64,000 nt of DNA from Halomonas sp. GFAJ-1 (GTDB lineage: Bacteria; Pseudomonadota; Gammaproteobacteria; Pseudomonadales; Halomonadaceae). Made by a program: the position numbers and the translations under genes. The notes below the pieces were generated by a model. The model was not told where the DNA came from, made no database searches, and saw only the letters and a list, made by a program, of their open reading frames with translations. Shown piece by piece: positions 57,756 through 64,000 of the stretch. Location: the NCBI GenBank assembly GCA_002966495.1, contig CP016490.1, positions 1,798,001-1,862,000 on the forward strand, given 5' to 3'. The number at the start of each line of letters is the position of its first letter. The first letter of the stretch is position 1.

Positions 57756-58922
57756 ATGAACCTTCACGAGTATCAAGGCAAACAGCTGTTTGCTGATTAT
57801 GGTCTGCCAGTGTCCAAAGGCTTTGCCGTGGACACCCCCGAAGAAGCGGAAGAAGCGTGTAAAAAAATCGGCGGCGACATGTGGGTTGTTAAAGCCCAAG
57901 TTCACGCTGGTGGCCGTGGTAAAGCGGGCGGCGTTAAGCTGATTAAAGATCCAGCTGAAGCGAAAGCGTTTGCCGAGCAGTGGCTGGGTAAAAATCTGGT
58001 AACGTTCCAAACTGACGAAAAAGGTCAGCCAGTTGCCAAGATTTTGGTTGAGACCTGCACTGACATCGCCGATGAGCTCTACCTTGGCGCAGTGGTAGAC
58101 CGTACTACCCGCCGTGTGGTCTTTATGGCCTCTACCGAAGGTGGTGTAGAAATCGAGACGGTTGCTGAAGAGACGCCGGAAAAGATTCTTAAAGCAGAGA
58201 TTGATCCGCTGGTTGGCGCACAGCCCTACCAGGCGCGCGAGTTAGCGTTTGCGCTGGGCCTAAAAGGCGACCAGATTAAGCAGTTCACTAAGATTTTCCT
58301 GGGTCTGTCCAAGCTATTCCATGAAAAAGACTTGGCCCTGCTGGAAATCAACCCGCTGGTTGTGACCGACGAAGGCAATCTGCACTGCCTCGACGCCAAA
58401 CTGGGCCTCGACAGCAATGCGCTGTACCGCCACCCAGACCTGCAAGCGATGCGCGATCCTTCCCAGGAAGACTCTCGTGAAGCCGATGCAGCGAAGTGGG
58501 AGCTTAACTACGTAGCACTTGATGGCAACATCGGCTGCATGGTTAACGGTGCTGGCCTGGCCATGGGTACCATGGACATCGTCAACTTGAGTGGCGGCAA
58601 GCCCGCTAACTTCCTGGACGTAGGCGGCGGCGCGACCAAAGAGCGCGTAGCAGAAGCGTTCAAGATCATCCTGTCTGACGACAACGTTAAAGCCGTTCTG
58701 GTTAACATCTTCGGCGGTATCGTTCGCTGCGACATGATTGCTGAAGGCATCATCGGTGCCGTTGAACAAGTCGGTGTTAACGTACCGGTTGTGGTACGTC
58801 TGGAAGGTAACAACGCCGAGCTGGGCACTGAAAAATTAGCGTCTAGCGGTCTGAACATCATCGCTGCTACCAGTCTGACCGACGCGGCTCAGCAGGTCGT
58901 TAAAGCGGCGGAGGGCAAGTAA
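57756..58922 (+). CDS. sucC: Succinyl-CoA synthetase beta subunit
   Basis: ATP/GTP-grasp subunit that binds nucleotide and succinate. N-terminus MNLHEYQGKQLFADYGLPVS, glycine-rich ATP-grasp loop KAQVHAGGRGKAGGVK, LLEINPLVV (metal/nucleotide site), and the C-terminal succinate-binding block NIFGGIVRCDMIAEGI. 388 residues, the same as E. coli. The ribosome site is weak. Its last base overlaps the ATG of sucD (AATG-type), so the two subunits are made in equal amounts. Confidence 0.97.
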   Translation: MNLHEYQGKQLFADYGLPVSKGFAVDTPEEAEEACKKIGGDMWVVKAQVHAGGRGKAGGVKLIKDPAEAKAFAEQWLGKNLVTFQTDEKGQPVAKILVETCTDIADELYLGAVVDRTTRRVVFMASTEGGVEIETVAEETPEKILKAEIDPLVGAQPYQARELAFALGLKGDQIKQFTKIFLGLSKLFHEKDLALLEINPLVVTDEGNLHCLDAKLGLDSNALYRHPDLQAMRDPSQEDSREADAAKWELNYVALDGNIGCMVNGAGLAMGTMDIVNLSGGKPANFLDVGGGATKERVAEAFKIILSDDNVKAVLVNIFGGIVRCDMIAEGIIGAVEQVGVNVPVVVRLEGNNAELGTEKLASSGLNIIAATSLTDAAQQVVKAAEGK

Positions 58923-59794
58923 TGAGCATCCTGATCGATAAGAACACCAAGGTCATCTGCCAAGGTTTCACCGGTGGCCAGGGCACGTTCCACTCCGAGC
59001 AGGCGATTGCCTACGGCACGCAGATGGTCGGTGGCGTTACGCCGGGCAAAGGTGGTCAAACGCACCTGGGCCTGCCTGTTTTCAACACCGTGAAAGAAGC
59101 GGTTGAGAAAACCGGTGCAGAGGCTAGCGTGATTTACGTTCCGGCACCGTTCTGTAAAGACTCGATTCTTGAAGCCGCTAATTCGGGCATCAAGCTAATC
59201 GTGTGCATCACCGAAGGTATCGCCACGCTGGATATGCTTGAAGCAAAAGTAAAATGCGACGAGCTGGGCGTACGCCTGATCGGCCCGAACTGCCCCGGTG
59301 TTATCACCCCAGGCGAATGTAAAATCGGCATTATGCCGGGTCACATTCACCAGCCGGGCAAAGTCGGTATCGTGTCTCGTTCAGGCACCCTGACCTACGA
59401 AGCCGTTAAGCAGACGACTGATCACGGTTTCGGTCAGTCTACCTGTGTGGGCATCGGCGGCGACCCGATTCCGGGTTCTAATTTCATCGACATCCTTGAG
59501 ATGTTTGAGAAAGACCCGAAAACCGAAGCGATCGTGATGATTGGTGAGATCGGTGGTACCGCTGAAGAAGAAGCAGCTGCCTACATCAAAGCCAACGTTT
59601 CCAAGCCTGTGGTTTCCTACATTGCCGGTGTAACTGCACCTCCTGGCAAGCGTATGGGCCACGCGGGCGCGATCATCTCGGGCGGCAAAGGTACAGCCGA
59701 CGAGAAGTTTGCTGCTCTTGAAGACGCTGGTGTTAAAACCGTGCGTTCTTTGGCACAAATCGGCGACGCGCTGAAAGAAGTGACTGGCTGGTAA
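58922..59794 (+). CDS. sucD: Succinyl-CoA synthetase alpha subunit
   Basis: CoA-binding subunit that carries the phospho-histidine. CoA-binding IDKNTKVICQGFTGGQGTFHS at the N-terminus, GPNCPGVITPGECKIGIMP, VGIGGDPIPGSNFIDIL and the phospho-His loop RMGHAGAIISGG with His247. 290 residues. Together with SucC it makes succinate, CoA and ATP/GTP from succinyl-CoA. Ends the TCA operon at a strong terminator 26 bp after the stop. Confidence 0.97.
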   Translation: MSILIDKNTKVICQGFTGGQGTFHSEQAIAYGTQMVGGVTPGKGGQTHLGLPVFNTVKEAVEKTGAEASVIYVPAPFCKDSILEAANSGIKLIVCITEGIATLDMLEAKVKCDELGVRLIGPNCPGVITPGECKIGIMPGHIHQPGKVGIVSRSGTLTYEAVKQTTDHGFGQSTCVGIGGDPIPGSNFIDILEMFEKDPKTEAIVMIGEIGGTAEEEAAAYIKANVSKPVVSYIAGVTAPPGKRMGHAGAIISGGKGTADEKFAALEDAGVKTVRSLAQIGDALKEVTGW

Positions 59795-59820
59795 GCACTC
59801 GCTTTACCAAGCAAGTTAAA

Positions 59821-59848
59821 AAGAGCACCTTCGGGTGCTCTTTTTTTT
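59821..59848 (+). terminator. Terminator of sucCD and the TCA block
   Basis: 9-bp stem AAGAGCACC / GGTGCTCTT around TTCG, then TTTTTTTT. Confidence 0.96.
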
Positions 59849-59934
59849 GCGCTTCATTCCGCAATGTCTTTCCCATCTCCTGGGCAGCTTCTCCTTTCAA
59901 GCACGCTTAGACCCGTTTTCCAGTTGCTCGCACC

Positions 59935-59962
59935 TTGACTATTACGTGCTTTGATCTAATAT
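59935..59962 (+). promoter_or_regulatory. Promoter of the RHH regulator gene
   Basis: TTGACT (59935-59940), 16-bp spacer, TAATAT (59957-59962); predicted start lies inside the following operator. Confidence 0.7.
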
Positions 59963-59964
59963 AA

Positions 59965-60000
59965 CATCCATATAGATGGTATATGGAATCTATTTGGATG
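59965..60000. promoter_or_regulatory. Candidate autoregulatory operator of the RHH regulator
   Basis: A/T-rich run starting CATCCATATAGATGG (59965-59979), with further TATATGGA and TTTGGATG words up to 60000. CATC...GATG arms and recurring GGATG/CATCC words are usual for ribbon-helix-helix binding sites; the site overlaps the transcription start predicted from the promoter. Confidence 0.5.
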
Positions 60001-60046
60001 TTTTTTTGGCTATCAAGCCCAATGCTGGGCGCAACGAGGATCACCC

Positions 60047-60463
60047 ATGAGCGTTCATGAACTTCGCCGTAAGACCGGCGACGCCAGCGAGAAGATCACC
60101 ATTAATTTGGGGGTCGTCGATTTAGGGCAAATCGATCTACTGGTTCAGGAGGGGTTTTACTCCAACCGTACCGATCTAATTCGCACGGCCATTCGTAATC
60201 AATTGGCGACTCATGCCGAGGTGGTGAAGGAAACCGTAACCCGCAAGGCGTTCGTATTGGGACTTGAAAACTACAGCCGCTCGGATCTTGAAGCGCTGCA
60301 GTCAGCAGGTGAGAAATTGCAGATTCAGGTTTTGGGTATGGCCTGCATTGCTGATGACGTAACGCCGGAGCTTGCTCTTGCTACTATTGAATCCGTGGTG
60401 GTACTAGGCGCCCTGCATGCCAGTAAAGCGGTGAAGGCCGCTTTGGCAGATCGAATCCACTGA
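60047..60463 (+). CDS. Ribbon-helix-helix (CopG-like) DNA-binding protein
   Basis: 138 residues. Around residues 15-55, KITINLGVVDLGQIDLLVQEGFYSNRTDLIRTAIRNQLATH, matches the beta-strand/helix/helix pattern of CopG/Arc/NikR-type DNA-binding domains. A C-terminal region (about 60-138) with no cysteine/histidine cluster of NikR type follows (LGMACIADDVTPELALATIE), so metal sensing is unlikely. It lies 38 bp before the PHB-depolymerase-family gene and may regulate it, or itself, through the operator just upstream. Specific function not known. Confidence 0.78.
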   Translation: MSVHELRRKTGDASEKITINLGVVDLGQIDLLVQEGFYSNRTDLIRTAIRNQLATHAEVVKETVTRKAFVLGLENYSRSDLEALQSAGEKLQIQVLGMACIADDVTPELALATIESVVVLGALHASKAVKAALADRIH

Positions 60464-60501
60464 ATCATTAACCACCGCTTAGGTGAATAGGGGCATTGAT
60501 C

Positions 60502-61701
60502 ATGATTAGCGCCACCATGACGAAGCGAATGGAAGAAGCAACACGACTCACCCGCGCGGGTAAGTTGAACGAAGCCATGACTCTCCTTCAGGGCGCAATG
60601 CCTGAAATGAAAGGTGAAGAAACGCCGGATAGCCCTTACCAGGGCGGGAGTATTTTTGACGGAACCTGCCAGGTCATCGACGAAGACGTGACGATATCGA
60701 AGCCAGGGCCAGAGCCAGAGTCTGCTGAGCCGATAGCTGGAGTCTTCTCGGCAAGCGATATTAAGATGCCAGCTGAATGGCGGGAAAAGTGGATGACGTT
60801 TCGAGGGAACTTAGCACAGCCCGAGCACGCCACCGAGGAGCCAAAGCCGGGCGCGTTCACTGCCGGGCGTTTTTCTAACCCTGTGGGTACGCGTGATTAC
60901 AAACTGTATATACCCAGTGGCTACCATGGCCAAGCGTTGCCGCTGGTGGTCATGCTTCATGGCTGTACGCAGAACCCTGATGACTTTGCTTCAGGCACCG
61001 ATATGAACCGGCTGGCTGAAGAGCAGCTGTGTTGCGTGCTCTATCCGGCTCAGCCGATGAGTGCCAATAGCTCTAAATGCTGGAACTGGTTCAAAGCTGA
61101 AGATCAGCAGCGCGAAGGCGGTGAGCCAGCGATTCTGGCGGGCATGACGCGGCAAATCATCGATACTCATGGGCTCGATGAAAGCCGCGTGTATGTGGCA
61201 GGGCTCTCGGCAGGCGCAGCCATGGCGACAACGTTGGCTATGACGTATCCGGATCTGTTTGCAGCGGTGGGCGTACACTCTGGGCTTCCTCACGGCGCTG
61301 CTCAAAGCCTTCCTGATGCTCTTGGCGCTATGCAAGGTGGCACTGGGCCACTTGGTGGCGGTAATAAAGCCAAAGGAGCCCGTTGGTTATCTGACGTACC
61401 TGCGATTATTTTTCATGGTGATCGGGATACAACCGTACACCCCAGTAACGCCGACCGTATTGCTGCTCAGTTCAGCGTATCGCGTCAAACAGGGGCGACG
61501 GTGGAGCAAGGACAGGAGGCCAAAGGTCATGCCTACACGCGTACTACGTACCACGATGCGGCAGGCAAACCCCGCTTGGAGCAGTGGCGGATAAAAGGGG
61601 CGGGACACGCTTGGGCGGGAGGCAGTGCCCAGGGGAGCTATACCGATCCAAAGGGGCCAGATGCCACCAAAGAAATGCTGAGATTCTTCTTTCAACACTA
61701 G
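60502..61701 (+). CDS. PHB-depolymerase-family esterase
   Basis: Alpha/beta hydrolase of the LpqC/PHB-depolymerase type. I start at ATG 60502 (AGGGGCATTGATC before it); the frame opens at TTG 60496. After ~120 non-conserved residues come GRFSNPVGTRDYKLYIPSGY, oxyanion MLHGCTQNPDDFA, the lipase box Ser236 in AGLSAGAAMA, IIFHGDRDTTVHPSN (Asp) and GAGHAWAGG (His). No signal peptide is visible, so it is likely cytoplasmic and could act on intracellular polyhydroxybutyrate, consistent with the N-terminal helix (MEEATRLTRAGKLNEAMTLL) acting as a granule-binding part. Inference, as no phasin or PhaC is nearby. Confidence 0.87.
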   Translation: MISATMTKRMEEATRLTRAGKLNEAMTLLQGAMPEMKGEETPDSPYQGGSIFDGTCQVIDEDVTISKPGPEPESAEPIAGVFSASDIKMPAEWREKWMTFRGNLAQPEHATEEPKPGAFTAGRFSNPVGTRDYKLYIPSGYHGQALPLVVMLHGCTQNPDDFASGTDMNRLAEEQLCCVLYPAQPMSANSSKCWNWFKAEDQQREGGEPAILAGMTRQIIDTHGLDESRVYVAGLSAGAAMATTLAMTYPDLFAAVGVHSGLPHGAAQSLPDALGAMQGGTGPLGGGNKAKGARWLSDVPAIIFHGDRDTTVHPSNADRIAAQFSVSRQTGATVEQGQEAKGHAYTRTTYHDAAGKPRLEQWRIKGAGHAWAGGSAQGSYTDPKGPDATKEMLRFFFQH

Positions 61702-61707
61702 CAGACT

Positions 61708-61776
61708 TGATGCTTGATACCGCACAGAACCAACAACGGCACCTTAGGGTGCCGTTGTTGGTTACATCAAGCATGA
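61708..61776. repeat. Long compound inverted repeat between convergent genes
   Basis: Inner arms AACCAACAACGGCACC / GGTGCCGTTGTTGGTT (16 bp perfect, TTAG loop, 61728-61763) and outer arms TGATGCTTGAT / ATCAAGCATGA (one mismatch) form a nearly 70-bp structure. No T-run either side, so it may be a bidirectional processing or termination structure for the esterase (+) and rnb (-) messages. Confidence 0.8.
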
Positions 61777-61791
61777 CTTAGAAGGACAGGC

Positions 61792-63732
61792 TCAAACAGC
61801 AGGTTTTGCCACCAGCGAGCGTGTCTCTTCACGGGCCTCAGTGAGCACCACGCGAAGCGGGTCGCCAAGCTTGTAGCGCTCTTCGCCTTCGATCTGGATA
61901 CGGCCCTCTTTATCGTCAATCACCACTTTGCTGCGGTCGCTGTGCATTAAAGGCGCAGGTACAAACGCTGTTGCGCCATTTTCCAACAGGCGAACGCGCA
62001 TGCCGCCACGGTTGATGGCCATGATCTCGGCCTCAAAGGTGTCCTGGTTCTGTGCGGCAGGCGTTAGGTAACGCACGTAGAGCCAATCTTTCACGTCGCG
62101 CTCGGCCATACGGTTCAGGCGTCGGCGTTCAGTGAGCTGCTCGGTGAGCTGCTGGGTGGCCTCGGCGGGGGCCTGTTCCCCTTTTAGCACGCGCTTGATC
62201 AAGCGGTGGTTGACCATATCGCCATACTTACGGATGGGTGATGTCCAAGTAGCGTAGGCAGCCAACCCTAAGCCGAAATGCGGGCCAGGCTGGGCCGACA
62301 TGCTGGTAAACCCTTGGAAGCGGCGTAGGCGTGCATCTAGCCAAGCGTCATCGCGGCTTTCCAGGGCGCGCTTAAGCTCGGTGTAGCGGGCAAGCTCGGT
62401 TAGCGCTTCGCGCTCAACCACAATCTCTTGGCCTGCCAGGAACTCCTGAGCGGCCTCGGCTTTTTCCGGCTCAAACGCGCGATGCACATTGAAGATGCCG
62501 TGGCCGATATGTTGTGCCAGGAAGTCCGCACAGCAGGCATTGGCGACAATCATTGACTCTTCGATCATGCGGTTGGCTATGCGGCGCTCTTCGGTGCGCA
62601 CGGCCAGCACGTTGCCAGCGGGATCGAGATCAAACACGTAGTCGGGGCGGTCTTTAAATACCAGTGCGTGCTCGTTGCGCCAAGCGGTACGCGCTTCGGT
62701 TAGCTCACGTAGGGCAGTAAGCTGTTCGGCAACATCATCGGCTGGTGCCCACTCGCCTTGACCTTCAATCCAGTCGGAAACGCTATCATAGGCGAGTTTG
62801 GCATGGGATTTTACATTCGCCGCGAAGAAGCGGTAATCGCCCAGGCTGCCGTCGGCGTTAATGTCCAGCGTACAGGCGAGGGCAGGGCGCTCCTGGCCTT
62901 CCCATAGTGAGCAAAGATCATCCGCTAACTGCTCCGGCAACATGGTGACGTTTTGGCCGGGCAGGTAAACGGTGAAGGCGCGGGTGCGGGCTTCTAAATC
63001 CGCCGCATGGCCCTCTTCCACGTAAGCGGTGGGGTCGGCGATTGCTACGCTTAACCGCCAGCCACCTTCGGCGCGTTGGGAGATGTGCAGCGCATCATCC
63101 ATATCGCGGGTTTTTTCACCGTCGATAGTGAAGAAGGGCGTTGCGGTTAAGTCTTCACGGGTAAGGCCTTCATCGATCAGCGGCCAGTCGGTGCCAGCAT
63201 CGGGGCACTCTTGCTCCAGCGCATGGCGGGCCAGGGTAACGCGCCACGGCACGGCGGGGTCATCGCTCTTGGCGACCAGCTCATCAATTTGGGCAAAAAA
63301 GGCACGGTCGTCGGTTTTCAGCGGATGACGCACCAGTCGCGCCACAACCCAGTCGCCATCAGCAATGGTGGCTTCATCAAGGCTGTTCTTAATGCGCGAT
63401 TTGAGAACGTTTTTAATCGAGGGGTGATCGGGTACAACGGCGAGACGGCCTTCGCGCTTCTGCACACGGGCAACAAACCGATCCAGCCCAGCTTCAATCA
63501 GCTTTTCCGGCTCAACGGACTTCTTGTCACCGTTTTCGTGGATGACGGCTTCTACGCGATCACCGTGAAGCACTTGCTTCATGGCGGGCGGTGGTACGAA
63601 ATAGGATTCACCGTCGTCGGTTTCTAGAAATCCAAACCCTTTATCGGTGGCTTTTATCACCCCTTCGGCGCGTGGGGTGGTTTGACGAATCTGTTGCTTG
63701 AGCTGGGCAAGCAGGGAGTTGTTTTGAAGCAT
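61792..63732 (-). CDS. rnb: Exoribonuclease II
   Basis: 3'-to-5' exoribonuclease of the RNR family. I start at the Met at 63732 (MLQNNSLLAQLKQQI, as in E. coli Rnb); 20 upstream codons are open but not family-like. Cold-shock domain block PRAEGVIKATDKGFGFLETDDGESYFVPPP, catalytic RNB-domain aspartates in FFTIDGEKTRDMDDALHIS, and EYATWTSPIRKYGDMVNHRL with LNRMAERDVKDWLYVRYL, then an S1 domain near the C-terminus (GGMRVRLLENGATAFVPAPL). 646 residues, near the E. coli 644. Divergent from the HAD gene, convergent with the esterase. Confidence 0.96.
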   Translation of the reverse strand: MLQNNSLLAQLKQQIRQTTPRAEGVIKATDKGFGFLETDDGESYFVPPPAMKQVLHGDRVEAVIHENGDKKSVEPEKLIEAGLDRFVARVQKREGRLAVVPDHPSIKNVLKSRIKNSLDEATIADGDWVVARLVRHPLKTDDRAFFAQIDELVAKSDDPAVPWRVTLARHALEQECPDAGTDWPLIDEGLTREDLTATPFFTIDGEKTRDMDDALHISQRAEGGWRLSVAIADPTAYVEEGHAADLEARTRAFTVYLPGQNVTMLPEQLADDLCSLWEGQERPALACTLDINADGSLGDYRFFAANVKSHAKLAYDSVSDWIEGQGEWAPADDVAEQLTALRELTEARTAWRNEHALVFKDRPDYVFDLDPAGNVLAVRTEERRIANRMIEESMIVANACCADFLAQHIGHGIFNVHRAFEPEKAEAAQEFLAGQEIVVEREALTELARYTELKRALESRDDAWLDARLRRFQGFTSMSAQPGPHFGLGLAAYATWTSPIRKYGDMVNHRLIKRVLKGEQAPAEATQQLTEQLTERRRLNRMAERDVKDWLYVRYLTPAAQNQDTFEAEIMAINRGGMRVRLLENGATAFVPAPLMHSDRSKVVIDDKEGRIQIEGEERYKLGDPLRVVLTEAREETRSLVAKPAV

Positions 63733-63913
63733 GTGCTCAATCAGTTGGCGAGAGTAGGCTGACACTATACGGATTCCCACTGGCTGCGCCAATTACCCTC
63801 CGTGGGGAAGTTGGATCCTCAACGGCAGGTCAATGACTTACCCGTGCTTCGTTGAATCGGTTAAGCTGAAGTCTACCCAGGGCTGCTGATCCATTGTTTA
63901 ACGAGGAGCGCTT

Positions 63914-64000
63914 ATGACACCGCGGCTGATTGTTTCCGACCTTGATGGCACGCTGTTAGGCAGTGACCACCGGCTGCACCAGAGCACAATTGACGTGCTG
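63914..64000 (+). CDS. HAD-family (Cof-type) phosphatase, 5' end only
   Basis: The first 29 codons before the window edge start MTPRLIVSDLDGTLLGSDHRL after AACGAGGAGCGCTT. DxDGTLL is the catalytic motif of HAD phosphatases, with the nucleophile Asp at residue 9, and the following text is typical of Cof-type sugar-phosphate or phospholipid-precursor phosphatases. The rest lies outside the window. Confidence 0.75.
   Translation, partial: MTPRLIVSDLDGTLLGSDHRLHQSTIDVL

Overview
The window reads as a chromosomal segment of a Halomonas-like (Halomonadaceae) gammaproteobacterium. This is inferred from gene content and protein style, not from a 16S gene: a complete gltA / sdhCDAB / sucAB-lpd-sucCD TCA block in gammaproteobacterial order, a PomA/PomB-type (sodium-style) flagellar stator pair, acidic protein tails and linkers, tripartite tricarboxylate transport (TTT) genes, and a PHB-depolymerase-type esterase next to a small DNA-binding protein. 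Most genes are ordinary chromosomal ones. The clearly accessory stretch is about 37.1-41.5 kb.

Layout. 0-4.5 kb: end of a membrane protein, then acyl-CoA ligase, 3-hydroxyacyl-CoA dehydrogenase and enoyl-CoA hydratase (a short beta-oxidation-like set), then a YaeQ-family gene. 4.6-8.4 kb: a frameshifted small gene, a DUF421 protein, YghU-type glutathione transferase, YgeA-type racemase, and the Ohr/OhrR peroxide module. 8.5-13.3 kb: a TctBCA transporter directly followed by gluconokinase and a GntR/LacI-type repressor, with a GntR-type palindrome at the promoter. I read this as a gluconate uptake operon that uses a TTT transporter. 13.3-18 kb: MOSC protein, EamA transporter, PomA/PomB, OsmC, PRC-barrel protein. 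18.6-24.3 kb: L,D-transpeptidase; on the minus strand a tight nudix / 2OG-Fe(II) oxygenase / PAS kinase / FixJ-like regulator operon with a C10 tract in the regulator's 5' end; a second nudix gene carrying an in-frame 18-bp tandem repeat. 24.5-33.2 kb: TolC-, MFP- and RND-type efflux genes, an OB-fold membrane protein, a hydrolase and an AcrR-like repressor. 33.3-37.1 kb: AstE/AspA-family protein, catalase, DusA.

37.1-41.5 kb is gene-poor. It holds a possible 32-residue hydrophobic peptide gene with its own terminator, gene debris, an intact IS3-family element with a 3-bp target duplication, a YajG-like lipoprotein, a truncated RelE-type toxin next to an intact HTH antitoxin, and a hexanucleotide microsatellite. 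41.7-46.1 kb: a lipoprotein, an XRE regulator, gltX, tRNA-Ala(GGC) and tRNA-Glu(UUC), an intergenic cluster of DnaA-box-like sites, and a 3-hydroxyisobutyrate-dehydrogenase-family gene.

46.2-59.8 kb is the TCA block: gltA on the minus strand, and sdhCDAB-sucAB-lpd-sucCD on the plus strand. It encodes citrate synthase, succinate dehydrogenase, 2-oxoglutarate dehydrogenase (with an E2 carrying two lipoyl domains) and succinyl-CoA synthetase. 59.9-64 kb: a ribbon-helix-helix-type regulator with a promoter/operator, a PHB-depolymerase-family esterase, RNase II, and the start of a HAD hydrolase. Where several starts were possible I chose the one with a ribosome-binding site and a family-typical N-terminus. 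All database-style identifications are from memory of the families.
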